Assembly: GCA_037974965.1 (NCBI GenBank)
Contig: JBBPFI010000001.1
Coordinates: 1,240,001-1,304,000 of the forward strand
DNA length: 64,000 nt
Direction: 5' to 3'
Source: Dacryopinax spathularia
Lineage: Eukaryota; Basidiomycota; Dacrymycetes; Dacrymycetales; Dacrymycetaceae
Part shown: piece by piece, positions 35,901 through 48,973 of the stretch
Position numbering within the stretch: position 1 is the stretch's first letter
Layout: each line of letters opens with the position of its first letter
Made by a program: the position numbers and the translations under genes
Notes under the pieces: model-generated
The model's database searches: none
What the model saw: only the letters and a program-made list of their open reading frames with translations
What the model was told of the DNA's origin: nothing

Positions 35901-38755
35901 GGTGGGACCCGAAGGATGGGGGTGGGGTGGCGAGGTGGGAGAGGGCGGTTAGGGTTGGTACGGAGGAGGAAGAGGAGGAGAAGGAGGACAAGGAGCAGGC
36001 ACAGGAGGAGGAGGGAGAGCAGCAGGAGGCTGCTCCTGAAGCTCAGGCTCAGGCTGAGACTGGGGCGGAGGTCGCGAATCGTGAGGAAGTTCAACGGGTT
36101 GAGCAGGCGCAGCAAGAGGCTATGGATGAGGATCGCAAACCGGAGCAGGAGCAGGATCAGGAGCAGACTGAGGAAGAAGTGGGTCAAAGTGCAGAAGCGA
36201 GCCGATCCGCCACACCCCGTATGTCCACCCCGTCCCTCCCTGCACCAGCCTCGGCTGACGAGGGTACAGTTTCCGCCGTTCCTTCCACCGCGACGAAACT
36301 GCGTGCTCCCCCTCCTGCGCCTGCGCCTTCGTCGCCGCTGTCCTCGGCTCCGGCTTCTGAGAGGGGCGACGCTACGCCTGCTACGCCTAGCTCTCCTCTG
36401 CCCGTCACGAGCGGGAAACGAAAACGCAGGCTTACACAGGTCTTGTCTTCCTCTCCTCTTGGGCAGTCACCTGTCAATCTCGCTGTTAGCGCGCCTGAAG
36501 AGGATGAGGAAGCCGAAAACAAGGAGAAAGCGAAGGAACGGGAGGATGCAGGGCCTGCAAAGAGGCGCAAGCTACAGGAAGAGCAGGAAGAAGAGCTTGC
36601 GAGGATATTCGATGCTAGCCCTCTACCCTCTCAAGAACAATTGAAAGAGGAACAGCGGCCTGCGGAGAAAGAGGCTCAGTCGGAGACGAGGTTGCTGGCT
36701 TCCCCTACTAAACGGCTTGGGAGACTTAGTCCTGCGCTTTCACCTCGGGCGCCTCTGGTGGCCGTGCCTTCCCCTGCACCTGCACCTGTTCCCGCGCCGG
36801 TCATGCAACAGGAAGCGGACAAGGATGTCATCATGGCCGATGCAACACCTGCGACCCCTGCGCCGTCTGCGCCAGTGGCAGTGGAGCCATTACTCCCATC
36901 CCCTGTCGTGGCAGAGCAATCTGCTCCGACCCTACCTGCTCCTGTGACTGAGCCAGTGCCGGTACCAGAACCGCCACGCGAGCCAACACCTCCTCCAGTC
37001 AAGGAGCCCACCCCACCACCAGTCAAGAAGAAGTGGACTCTCAAGGAATGGGCCGCAGCCCGAAAGCGAGGCGAAGTGGGCAAGACGCTCAAGACGCCCG
37101 CTGAAGAGCTGGGTGAGCCACTTCTAACGCCAAGCACGGTCCCGTCCGAGAGCCCTGTGGTGGAGAAGCCTTCTCCGATCGAGGCGCCTATTCCGGTAAC
37201 TCCGGCAATTGAGAAACCGCCGGAGAAAGCGATGCATGTCGACTTGCCTCCCGTAGGGGTCGAAGCTGCCCTTGCGCCATTCCACAGCCCTCTCATCGAG
37301 CGGAAACCTGAACTGACTACCGTTGTGTCGCCTCGCACGCAGGTATCATCCTCTCCGGCACAGCCGAAAGAGTTGTCCCCGGCGCGTGCTCAGAAGGCGG
37401 TTCAGTCACCCACGACGGAGAAGAAGCCGATCCAGTCACCCACGGCGGAGAAGACGGAGAAGGTCCTCTCGCCAACGATCGACAAGACGCTGTTACCCAG
37501 AGTGATCAGGTCTCCCGTGAACGTCCGCTTCCACGAGCCTCCACCTGTGCAGGTCAACACTATGCTGCAGAGTACACCTGGTCCTTCGACCGCCTCTGGT
37601 CCTCTGGCTTCGCTACGGCCCGCGATGGCTGTGGTTCCGCCTGGGCAGGTCAGGAATCGGACTCAGCCTCAACCGCCGACAGAGTCGAAACCTGCAATTC
37701 CTGTTACCGTTCCGGAACCCATCAGCGCAGCGGTGAAAGCTGTAGCGCCTGCTGGTCCTTCTTCACCTTCGAAAGCAGAAACCTTCAACAAGCCTCCTAG
37801 CCCGCCGGTCGCTAAACCTGCTTCTGTGGCTATCCCCATGGCGGTCGACAAACCGGCCGTGCCGCCTGCTGAGCCGGCTCCGAAGGTAGAGCTACGCGCG
37901 CCTCCCCCGCCATTGGTTGCTCCTGATGCACCCAAGCCCGCCACTACCATTCCTGTTCGTCAGTCTGAGCCAGTGGCACCTGTCGCCGAGCCGGCGAAGC
38001 CAGAGCCGGTGAAACCAGAGTCAGCGAAGCAACTCGCTGTCCCGCCCCTTCCAGAAAAGCTTAGATCGCCTTCCCCTGCTGCAGGCGGTGTTGAGGAAGG
38101 CGAAGTTGGCGAGGCGCCACCGAAGCGTGGGGACGACATGCGTTACGATGATGATCGTGATCGTGATTATAGGCGATCCCGCTCCCCGGACCGAAGGCGG
38201 ACACCTCCTTACGGCGAGTCTAGCTACGACTCCCGCCGTTATCCACAGTCACCGCCTAGACGACCTCTGTATGATGAAGGCCGACCCCGTTCGCCTCCTT
38301 ATTCTGGGCCACCCCGCTCGCCACCTTACAACGCTCCTCGCTCGCCAAGATACGGCCAAAGATCCCCCAGGTGGACTCCTCGCGATCGCTCACCTCCCCG
38401 TGCACCGCGTGGCAGTTATCCACCGCCCGTGTCACCTGTCTTCCAACCCCATCCTGGCTCTAGTGCGCCAGGATATCGTGCTCCGCCTCCTGGCCCGTCT
38501 CGGGGATATCCGCCTTTGGCACCTCGCGCCGAACAAGGATTTAGGGAGGGCTACGAACCAGCCCGGGAACCCGGTCGTGGTCCGCCATTAGGTCCAAGAG
38601 CCCTCTACGGAGGACCAGCTCCCTTCGGGCCACCTCGTGCGCCGTATCCGCCTACATTTGCTGGACGGGGTGGGGTCCCACCACCCGTTGCGCCTAGAGG
38701 CAGCTTCCCGCCCAGAGGCGGCTGGAGAGGTCGAGGCCGTGGCAATTGGCGATGA
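32960..38755 (+). CDS. SET3: SET3-type chromatin protein with PHD finger and SET domain, greatly extended
   Basis: One uninterrupted frame of 1931 residues. Residues 1-420 are Pro/Ser-rich. A PHD finger lies at about 428-480 (RCICTLGYQEGDATIACDTC, then WQHMLC and YHCEVC). The SET domain spans about 750-880 and includes YGLFASD, LNVALDARE, RFARTSCHPNC and REEITLGWDW. The combination and order match Set3/UpSET/MLL5, which scaffold Hos2/Hst1-type deacetylases on active genes. The canonical NHSC catalytic sequence is replaced (RTSC), so methyltransferase activity is doubtful, as for yeast Set3. Coiled acidic and Pro-rich regions follow. The last 200 or so residues are Arg/Ser/Pro- and then Arg/Gly-rich (GGWRGRGRGNWR), like RNA-binding or condensate-forming tails. 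Yeast Set3 is 751 residues, so this is over twice as long. A 5.8 kb intronless gene is out of keeping with its neighbours. Confidence 0.9.
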   Translation: MPPSPPTQPSTQTRDGTSSTTSASGRPLPLPQLNTSLAPLPALPTLPPIHRPMPLPGPSLGLGTGLGITQAGGSVHSPLPAVPLPVVPLPASGLAGTNTPVPYPAIERPRSGTSPVAGPPRPPSAASPQPLPQQAQQTQQTQQTVQGRQAPTPLPSISPMSLPTTSLPQHASVSPHPPPTEATKATINAEAEAALALLALSPSVPSSTRLPSLPPVTGPTSPIIPSGSPSHSYPLPSAHPILYPPPRLSPLPTTSTTAHSPPPPAKPEMISPALSASGAAGKGEPTPRPFSPVDPVLSPTAALPSIASLLPPSAFQEPKMEVTFGPLPTSPRPGERPNTAAEAESAQPTAAAEHTGEKGEQPDEGRKSKSKSPTPPPVPEKPKPAKRPSKSKDKSSSAAAPTTLPAARQPPPNPITIVGEGSETFQFRCICTLGYQEGDATIACDTCDVWQHMLCMGIDSDVEGAVPDTYHCEVCEPREVDTRSAAFRARVVRVLMAREGGRLGLTEEEERRRVGLGKEEDASLSVSSGQPEPAKSSSAGGIAATGGQSTDSPAPTRTKGKKSAASTTTSTTTSNSTTTTTSSSNPSTSRTARRPPLSLTQLHTSYAPSPSLQQQFIAAEEEALPAAEAWAAEYMCLARDWWREREGYERAVGMRWEEVDDGTAGSGSSGEIVVDAVEEKATADQAGPASSGGGGVDGQESGTAKRSQSAPPVLQRAPYAAYPPLVFSALPQLPNILIKPIPSPNPASERSDSTLYARPPQYGLFASDSPIPANTLILEHRSVVLPRQEYIADPTSQYAALCAPKAHVRMLGPPLNVALDAREWGNEARFARTSCHPNCVIRPLLIRGELRFGLVSTQAIGKREEITLGWDWEDGCVVHWLLDAFTAEEEEAEEGQRRAAELCERLEACFLTCACGKARERDCVLYWLWRIARGENGPSYVKGGGVGAGSKGGGGGGGRDKRKGRKVKRVDLGPLVGVERGWDPKDGGGVARWERAVRVGTEEEEEEKEDKEQAQEEEGEQQEAAPEAQAQAETGAEVANREEVQRVEQAQQEAMDEDRKPEQEQDQEQTEEEVGQSAEASRSATPRMSTPSLPAPASADEGTVSAVPSTATKLRAPPPAPAPSSPLSSAPASERGDATPATPSSPLPVTSGKRKRRLTQVLSSSPLGQSPVNLAVSAPEEDEEAENKEKAKEREDAGPAKRRKLQEEQEEELARIFDASPLPSQEQLKEEQRPAEKEAQSETRLLASPTKRLGRLSPALSPRAPLVAVPSPAPAPVPAPVMQQEADKDVIMADATPATPAPSAPVAVEPLLPSPVVAEQSAPTLPAPVTEPVPVPEPPREPTPPPVKEPTPPPVKKKWTLKEWAAARKRGEVGKTLKTPAEELGEPLLTPSTVPSESPVVEKPSPIEAPIPVTPAIEKPPEKAMHVDLPPVGVEAALAPFHSPLIERKPELTTVVSPRTQVSSSPAQPKELSPARAQKAVQSPTTEKKPIQSPTAEKTEKVLSPTIDKTLLPRVIRSPVNVRFHEPPPVQVNTMLQSTPGPSTASGPLASLRPAMAVVPPGQVRNRTQPQPPTESKPAIPVTVPEPISAAVKAVAPAGPSSPSKAETFNKPPSPPVAKPASVAIPMAVDKPAVPPAEPAPKVELRAPPPPLVAPDAPKPATTIPVRQSEPVAPVAEPAKPEPVKPESAKQLAVPPLPEKLRSPSPAAGGVEEGEVGEAPPKRGDDMRYDDDRDRDYRRSRSPDRRRTPPYGESSYDSRRYPQSPPRRPLYDEGRPRSPPYSGPPRSPPYNAPRSPRYGQRSPRWTPRDRSPPRAPRGSYPPPVSPVFQPHPGSSAPGYRAPPPGPSRGYPPLAPRAEQGFREGYEPAREPGRGPPLGPRALYGGPAPFGPPRAPYPPTFAGRGGVPPPVAPRGSFPPRGGWRGRGRGNWR

Positions 38756-39050
38756 TATGCTATATACCCTAGTTTCGTTTTTGCTTAGTCTACATCCTTT
38801 AGTTTTCGTTTTTGTCTTGTCGTTCGCGATCGGGTTCCCCTCTTGTTGTATCCCTAGCACAGCTGCTAATCAGGATAATACTGCACCACACCATGAGAGA
38901 TCGATCAATTGGCTGGACAATAAAATCGCGCAAATGCAAATTCATATCGCAGGACATACGTTCATTGCAAGGTTGGAGCGGCACAAACACCATTCTATCT
39001 ACAGCATCCATAAACGACGTCTACTTCTTATCAGTGCACCGAGGGGTCAT

Positions 39051-41831
39051 TTAGATGCGCAGCGGCCCAATAGACTCCAACGTCGTGCTCCTCGACCTAT
39101 TACTCGCCATACTCGCGGCCGAAGCGACAACCCTCAGGATCCTCTGTTTGGCCGTCTGCGTCTCCTTAGGCTCCTTAGGCGAGATAGGCGTCGACTTATA
39201 CTCGACCGAATCGAAGTTCAGGCCGTCGTGCGGTGTCTCCGGATGAGCCTTATGAGCGGGGCTGGCAAACTTGTCCGGTGTAAGGTGGGCAGGCTGGACT
39301 TCCGACAGAGCAGGGCGAGAGGTCTCGGCCGGTGGGTTGCCCTTGAAAGCGCGACGGAAAGCGCCTGGCGGCGGTGCGGTATGCGTAGCGGGGGTGTTGT
39401 ACGGCGTCGCCTGCCCAGAAGCGACATACACCGCCCCCGCTTTCTGCGCCGGGCGACGAGGTGCAGCTGGCGAGCGAGGAATGCGAGATGGAGGGGTTGA
39501 CGTACCGACGGGCTGACGCTTCCTCCTCGGAAGGTGGAAGGCACGGATTCGGGGTGCGCCCGGCGTGTACTGCGTTGCTGCTGGCTGAGGCTGTGTAATG
39601 GGTGTTTGACCAGTGACTATGAAGCTCGTGCGGGGCGTAGCGGGGATTGTCTCGTCCGCCAGCTGGCCCTCCAGGGCGGGTGCTGCGGCTGATGATGGGT
39701 GAACGATATCGACCGGAGTCCAGGAGGAAGGCGGTTGGGCGGAGTCGGGCTGATCGGCCTCTTCGCTCACCTTGGAGAGAGTGGAAAGACTGCTATGCTT
39801 GGCTGTCTTGCTCACTCTGCGCTCTTGCTGCTCACTCAATAACGCCTTTTCTCCGGGACTGGGCTGGGAGACGAGCTCGGAGCTCAGCCCCACGGAGCCG
39901 GAGATGTTTGGCAGCGTTGGGTACCCGTCCGTCGGGGTGTGGAGGAAGCTGGTTGCGTTTAGCGAGCGATGGTAGGCTGAGGGTGTCTCGCTGATGGGGT
40001 TGTAGATGATCTTGATTGGCGTTTCGGTCACGGCGGTGTCGGCCGTCATGCCGGTCTGGTCATGGCTGGGCGAAGAGATGGGTGTTGCAATTGAATCTTG
40101 AGGAGAGGTTGCGAGTGAGGGCGAGACGGCCAGCACAGTTGCGATGCTTGCACTGGCCCGCTGAACCTCGGTGATCTCCGCTTCGGAAGCCTCCTCGACG
40201 AAAGAGTCACGAAGGCCAGGGATGGTCGTGTTACCACTCAGAGCCGACTCTCGAAGAGCCTCGCCAGCTTGAGCGGTAGGCGGGTCGGAGACCAAGTGTT
40301 CGGGGTGGGGATTCGGTGTGTCCGCTGGCGCGGGCTTTTGGTGGCACACTTCTTCGGCGAGGTCGGGTGCTGGGCCGCGGTCAACGGGCGGGCGAGAGGG
40401 AGGGGGGGTTGGCTGAAGCGGGGCTTCCGGTTCAGGAAACTGATCCTGGACAGCCTGCTGTTGCCAAGAATAAGGAACATAACCCATATCAGCCTGCTGG
40501 CCACGATAGTCCTCCACACTCGGACCATACCCCCCACCCCTCACCTTCCTCCTCTTCAACATCCCAGCAACAATCAGGACACAAGACAAAACAGGCGAAG
40601 AGATCGTAACCGCCACCGAAAACATGACCCCATCTGAAAAGAAGACGTGGGAGGTCGTTAGTGCGTGTAGGAGGTAGGGGGTCGTTAGTGCCTATTATTC
40701 ACAGCACTTTCTTTAGTATTTGTGGAGTATTTGGGAGGGAGAGGGGGGGCTTACGTAGGGGAGGAGGACGTACGTTGTCCAGGCGAGGAGTTTGAGGAGT
40801 TTGTGCTCCGCGGTGGTGGTGGTGGTGTGCGTATATGCATCGGCTTTCTCGATGTCGGTCGTACGGGAGACATAGCGCTCGAGAGCCTTCTTAGTTAGAA
40901 GTGTTGGGGTGGACCCGACGGCGGTCATAGATTCCCTCGACATCACCGTTGGCGGGAGCGTAGCTTTCGGTTCGACCGCCGCCCTGGTTTCGGGTGGGTG
41001 AGAAGGCGCAGTATCCCAGCTCTCCTCCCCCTCTTCAGTCGGGAAACTCCAACCGCTCATCTCCCCTTCTCCTTCTTCTTCCCTCTCCCTCCTACCCTCT
41101 CCACCGAGTCTGACGACAGCACCATCAGCAACCCGAAGACTGCCAGCGTCGCTCGTCAGCCAACTGTCTGTTCTCCTCAGCTGCCTTAGTTGTGCGGCGG
41201 CGACTTCTTCGGGCGTGGAAGCGGCGGTGCGGATGATAGTTTGCTCTTGGAGGTGCGCGGACCAGGAGAGGGAGGGGTCGGCGGGAGTGGGGCGGAAGAG
41301 GATGAGCAGCAGGATGACGAGGGAGAGGAAGGGGAGGGTGGAGGTGTAGGCTAGGAGGGTGGTCATGTAGGCGGGGAGAATAAGGCGGTGGGCGAGGAGG
41401 GCCATCAGGATAGTCGTTGCCGCAAGGAGAAGGATACCAGGCAGCCAGAGCCAGTGTGCTCGCTTGTCGCGTGTTTCTCGAGTCTTGCGAGACGTCAAAA
41501 GGAGAATCACTCCCGCACAAACCAACGCCGTCGGCCTCGCACTCAAGACAACCCACATCCTCCCCACGTTCCCCGCCTCTACCTCCAACCCCGTCCTCCC
41601 AGCAGTCTCATCCAGCACGCTCTGCCACACCCACACCCCCAGCGCCAACAGATCGAAAAGGGTCAACATCACACACGCCCCTCTGAACGGGGTGAGCTGG
41701 CGCCTAGGCTGGGGGGAGGCGCTGTGCGCCGGAGCGGGGAGGAGGGGGAGGAGGATGCGGAGGAGGATATGGGCTGAGGAGAGGAGGGAGGTGAGTGTTA
41801 GGAGGAGGGTGGTGAGGAGGAGGGTGGACAT
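39051..41831 (-). CDS. Seven-helix membrane protein with long cytoplasmic-like tail, function unknown
   Basis: Two exons (41831-40755, 40691-39051) joined by a 63-base intron give 905 residues. The acceptor at 40692 was chosen because it is the only one that keeps the frame with the GTAAGC donor and leaves the last helix intact. Hydrophobic segments: LLLTTLLLTLTSLLSSAHIL, MLTLFDLLALGVWVW, ARPTALVCAGVILLL, LWLPGILLLAATTILMALLA, LPFLSLVILLLILF, LLKLLAWTTYVLLPY and VMFSVAVTISSPVLSCVLIV. Helices 5 and 6 are separated by a charged loop of about 150 residues. The seventh is followed by KRRK, a positive stop-transfer signal, and by some 500 disordered Pro/Ser/Thr-rich residues. The topology is that of a receptor-like protein, but I see no known receptor motif. 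Confidence 0.8.
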
Positions 41832-43403
41832 CGTTAGCTTGTCGTACGTGGGGTTCGTGGGTCGTGTGATTCGGGTAGAGCAGGGAGGGTTGGCGAGGTC
41901 GGTGAGCAGAGTTGGTGTCGTTAATGTCGAGGTCTGTGTCGTTATCGAAGTTGTAGTCGAGGTATATGCCGTTCAGAGGTCAAGGTCGTAAGTCATCAAC
42001 AGCATACAAAGACAGCCGCAAGCCAAGCAGCGCAAGTTAACAGGCCTAACGAGCGCAGGCAAACCAGGATGACATCGCGAACCGGTAGAGTTGAGTCCAC
42101 GCGTACAAGCACGTGAGGTCACGAGACTGAAAGGTCAAAGCATTCGTACAACTTCGGAGGGGCATGCGGTGCGGGTTCTGCGCGAGGAAGAGCGTGATAG
42201 GAGGAAGATAGAAGTTGTCAGAAGAATGGGGAAGGAGGTAAACAGAAGCCCGACGCCTCTGTGAAGCTGCATATTCGTGTTGTTTCCATCATCGTGTAGT
42301 CAAGGTTGATCATCTTCCTGTACAAGTCATTCCGCGAGCACGAAGGTTTCCGAATCTCCCTTCAATTCACAACGTGAAGAGCTACAACATCCCCTCAGAT
42401 CGAGTCGCCGCAAACCCCTCAACCAGGATCTCCGCGCCGAGCCCAGCCCGATCTCCAATCCCGCGATCCCCGGTCCCCTACTCTCCTCCTATTGGTCCAC
42501 CAAAGCAGGGCATTCAATTTTCATATGCTATGTACACAGCCACTTTGTCTTTTTGACGCGCCGAGCCTTTGCCGCGGCATGCGTTGTTTGTGCTTGGGGG
42601 TGGAAACGGGAAAATGGAACGATTATGACGGGTGATGAGGTGTTTCTTTGTGGAAGGAGGTGGATAAGCTGACTGGGTTCGCGAGATATACTACTTAAGC
42701 ACGTCCAGACGCTATTTTGGAAGATGCTTTGGGGTGCAAGAGCCGGGAGAATGAAGATCGCGAGATGTGCATACCGCTGCGCATTCCTGTCATACCAGTC
42801 CTGTGCTCAAGTCCTGATATATCATCATGATGTCCGTTTCCTAACAGCAACGTCACCTTGTCTATCTGTTCCGACAGGAAACGGCACAGCGACTCCATCC
42901 CCCTATGCCCCTCCTAATAATACGTACAATCCTGTCGTAAAAAGTAGTTAGACAAACGTATGAATGATGGTATTTTCGTCGACGTCGTCGGCCAAGCCGA
43001 GCCGATCGTTGCTCCATGAGAAACGGGATCAGAAAGTGGTTCAGGTTCAGACAACGAACGATGGGCGACTTGACCCCAAATGCCCACTCCATTCCCGTTC
43101 ATGTCGGCGCCCAGTCAGACTTTGCTACCCTAATCTCTCCTCAATCCCGGTCTCCGACTACCGTTCGCTCTTTCCTTCGTTCGACCACCGGCAGCGCCTG
43201 GTAGTTGTCGGCTTTACACTACCCTTACCCTTATCTCACCCTTGCCCTCCTCGTGCCCGGTCAGATCGGGCCACTCTGTGCTATATCCACAAGGCAGGCA
43301 GTGAACGCATTGCCGCCCTACTAGCTGCACTCTCCCTAGCTCCACCACGCTCTTTCCTACTCTCTTCTCCATCTACCTCTGAGCCGCATACACCTAGCTA
43401 ATC
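41832..43403. other. Long intergenic region between the seven-helix and beta-helix genes
   Basis: About 1.57 kb between outward start codons holds the two promoters. Short open frames occur, but none has a family signature or plausible splicing. The 180 bases before 43404 are C/T-rich, typical of a fungal 5' leader. Confidence 0.5.
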
Positions 43404-45295
43404 ATGCGGTTCTCGACACTCGCAATACTCGCAGCGGCCTGCGAGCTCGCACTCGCCTTCGACCCCTGGGACCTGGCCTCCCTCTCCCACCGCTCCGCCT
43501 CCGAGCTCGTACATGCCCGTCGTGCCCTGCACGCCCAAGCCCAACCGCGTTTCCCCTCCCCTTACCCCAAGCGCCAATCAACCGACTGTATCTCCGCCGA
43601 CCCAGCCAACACAGTCACCGAGCGCCTCCAAGCCGCCCTTACAAAGCAAGGCGACGTCCTCGCTCTCTGCCCGAACGAGAATTATCTCATTTTGCAGCCG
43701 ATCAACTTTACGGCTTCGGATCAGGAGATACATACGGTTGGGTATCCGACGGACGGGACGAGGGCCGTGTTGACTGTTAATGGGGTCGTGTTTAACGGGA
43801 CGGGGCATACGACCGCCATCAATGGGCAATGTACGGGTTGTGATAGGGCCGTGGTGCGGAACATCCAGGTGCGCTCCATCATTTTCTCTCTATCTAGAAC
43901 AAAGGCTAACGGGGATGTGGGTAGGTAAATGGGACTCGGGGAGGTGGGGCGCCGACTTCGGGAGGAGCGAACCTCGAGATGGGCGGGGACACGACGGGCC
44001 AGCTGATCGAATATGTCCACTCGTTTGATCCCCGGTCCTGGTCCTGTCTGCATATCGCCGAAGGCCCCTTTACCTGCCGGAACGTGACGGTGATCAACAA
44101 CGACATTGGCCCGTGTGGGTCGGACGTCTTCCAAGAATGGGCCGATGGGATCTCTCTTAGTTGTCAGACGTCCTACGTCGCTGGGAACTTTGTCGATAAC
44201 CCGACTGATGGTGGGATTGTCGTCTTTGGCTCGCCGGGAAGTCTGGTCGAGAACAACACTATCTGGGTGACGAAGAACACGCTCCTCGGTGGACTAAACA
44301 TGGTCGACTACGAGCCCTGGAAAGGGAATTACACCAACACGGTCGTGCAGAACAACCTTGTCGTTGGCGGTCTGGCGACGGACACGAGTGACGAGGCTAC
44401 TGCGGTCAAGGGGGATAATAACGAGGATGTGATCGTCAAGATCGGATTGGCTGTGGGGCCGAAGACGTGGTTTGGGGATTTGTACTACAACAATGTCAGC
44501 CAGAACGGGGTGGCGAGGAACAATATCTTCACTGGCGCTGTGAGCCTTCTTTATTCCACTCTCACGCTGATATAAAGATGCTAATGCGTTGTGGTGTAGT
44601 TCGGCTACGGGATCGCCGTCTCCTCCGCAACGAACTTCACCATCATGGGCAACGTCCTCTCAGGGAACACATCCTTCATCGGCTCCCGCGGGCCCAACTG
44701 CTCAACAGACCAAGTCCTTCCCAACCCCGAGCCCTTCGTCTGGAACAGCACAACCACAACACTCTCCACCCTCCAGCCAGGATTCGTCAACCTCGACGTC
44801 GACTCCCTGACCTGTGTCCAGCCGCCGTCGGAGGGCAGTTATTGGCCGTTCGGGGGCGAACCGGTCCCGGGGACGGATAAGGCCGGCGTGCCTAATGCGG
44901 AGCAGACGAACGGGACTTCCTCCACCGGGGGGAACGGAAGCCTACCCGGTTCGGGAAGCAGCGGGGACAGCTCGCCCTCCAGCTCCTCAAGCTCAGGCGG
45001 GCTCAGCACAGCCGGTGCGGTCGGCCTGGGCGTCGGCCTTGCCGCCGCGGCGCTACTCGCGCTCCTGGGATTCTTGTACATCCGCCATCGCAGGCAAGCA
45101 GAGAGGCTCAACCGCCCCATTTCAGACGTATATGATCATACGCTCGCCCCCGGCTTCCAGGGACAGACACAAGCAGGAGGAGGAGGGCAGGAAATGGGGA
45201 TGAAAGAACGCGTGCCGAGCTGGCAGGGCCCGTATGGGGGGATAACGCCCTACGGCGGCGGGCAGGGCGAGGGAGGGTATAGGCCGATGCCTTGA
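43404..45295 (+). CDS. Secreted/surface parallel beta-helix protein with C-terminal membrane anchor
   Basis: Three exons (43404-43868, 43925-44539, 44600-45295) give 591 residues. A signal peptide (MRFSTLAILAAACELALA) starts the chain. The body has the turn-rich Asn/Gly pattern of a right-handed beta-helix, with repeated units such as CRNVTVINNDIGPCG, SLVENNTIWVTKNTL, NTVVQNNLVVGG and GVARNNIFTGAFGYG. Many Asn-Xaa-Ser/Thr sites (NFT, NGT, NVT, NNT, NYT, NVS, NST) suggest heavy glycosylation. A Ser/Gly-rich stem leads to one membrane helix (AVGLGVGLAAAALLALLGFL) and a short Arg-rich then Gly-rich inner tail. Such folds bind or cleave polysaccharides (pectate lyase-like superfamily), but I see no catalytic motif that names an activity. 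The cell-wall or plasma-membrane face is the likely location. Confidence 0.85.
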
Positions 45296-46072
45296 GCCCG
45301 AGCCCCGCTTCGTTCGCATCTTTCCGCTCTTATTTCTGTTCTTCGCATTTTGTAGTTGATCTTTTCTTTTCTTTTCTTTTCTTTCATGTGTGATGGACTT
45401 GGGTGGTTACATTTCTTGTGCGCGATGGCGCTGATTCCTGACCTGGACTAGGTCGACTAGACGATACACAGACACACTCTCCCCTGTAGTGGAAGGGTAG
45501 TGCGCAGTAATCCAAAACCAGCTGCATTGTCATTCCGACTACGTAGCAGCGTCATACATACATTACTCAGCCGATACTACAGTGGCCGATGACGGGACCG
45601 ATGAACTGGAAATTACGTGTTGCTTCTGCTTCTCACTTCTAGTGGCACGTTACGCTCAGGCGGGAAGCCAATCAATAGCTTGAAAAGCTTCCGTTGAGGG
45701 ACAAGGAGCGCTCGCTCTTCGTCCAAGTCCCTTGCGACCGCTCTCCTTCTCTGAACCGACGACCACCCCAGGCCAGCCCACAGTTTTGGGCTCGAGTAGT
45801 TAAGACCACCCCTCAAGGCCCTAAGAGTAGACATAGGCCTGGTACTGCGCCGTTCGTGCTCTTCTACCCGCGGAGAACTGCAGAAGAGAACGCTGTAAGG
45901 CTCAGGCAGCTGTTGGCACGCCGACATTGGCCCGCGTTTTAGCAGAGAGAGGTGTATACGCCGTCTTTTCGCCGCATATCACAACCTCTACGGACGACCG
46001 ACAACCCACCGCCTCTGCCCACCGTCAGGACTTAAAACTCGTCCACTCCCTACAGGGCTGTAACATCGAACC
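45296..46072. other. Intergenic region between the beta-helix gene and PAP1
   Basis: About 780 bases hold the 3' end of one gene and the promoter of the next. A CTTTT repeat lies near its left end. No gene is recognised; the open frames on the minus strand lack features. Confidence 0.5.
45361..45384 (+). repeat. CTTTT tandem repeat
   Basis: Nearly five units of CTTTT run without interruption about 65 bases after the stop of the beta-helix gene, probably in its 3' UTR. It looks like a simple slippage repeat. Confidence 0.85.
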
Positions 46073-48348
<2,276 letters not shown>

Positions 48349-48973
48349 CCTCGGTGCGAGGTAAACCAACCTTTCGCCTTGCAGCTCCCCGGCCTAGGAG
48401 CCACGACTGAGATCAGCGTCCCCTGGCCATTGCACCGACTTCTTCTCATAGCTTGCATTCTCGTCCCGATCCGTGTGCTCGTAAGTATTGCTCATATTCT
48501 TCTTATTTGGCCCAGGAAGGCGCACGACGAAAGGGGCCGAGGAGCTGTTGGGCTGTATCACTATCACGAGCTATAGATTCCCGTACCTCTAGTCGACATC
48601 AAGCATGTAATACAAACACCTTTGAAATACTATGTTCCCCAGCAGACTCTTAGTAAACCCCTTTCCTGTTGAGGTAGTAAGAAGCGCCCAAGGCCGCCGT
48701 TCGGTATCACAAGCATGGTGTCGGGTTCTGCATTGCCACACTTGGCGGGCATCATGCGCCACGAAGAGAGGAGGACCACTTGGGGGCCGACGTCTCGCGC
48801 ACCCAGCCCGGGAGAGCGCGACTCATTCTGAATAACCCGGATATCCTCCTCCTTCTCGATACCGGCTTGTGTGCGAAGGAGTACCCAGTTCTCAGACTTG
48901 TATATATCCCTCAAGGACCTACTTTGAACGACCGGCAACGACTTACGAACTACGACGACGATCCAAGACCGAT
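48349..48973. other. Intergenic region between PAP1 and the von Willebrand A gene
   Basis: About 625 bases hold the PAP1 3' end and the promoter of the next gene. I see no gene here; short frames on both strands lack motifs. Confidence 0.5.

Noticed and set aside
35519-36644. Long open frames on both strands within the SET3 homologue (222 and 325 codons)
   Set aside because: They arise from Glu/Arg-rich and Gln-rich low-complexity codons of the real gene read in other frames. Composition is extreme and no domain appears.
40634-40691. The doubled CACTAACGAC taken as repeated branch sites, with exon 2 starting at 40633
   Set aside because: That acceptor gives the wrong phase for the GTAAGC donor and an immediate stop. 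Starting the exon at 40691 keeps the frame, so the repeat is coding (ALTT twice).
45613-45927. A 104-codon minus-strand frame between the beta-helix gene and PAP1
   Set aside because: No start context, no motif, no splice partner, and it lies in promoter-like sequence.
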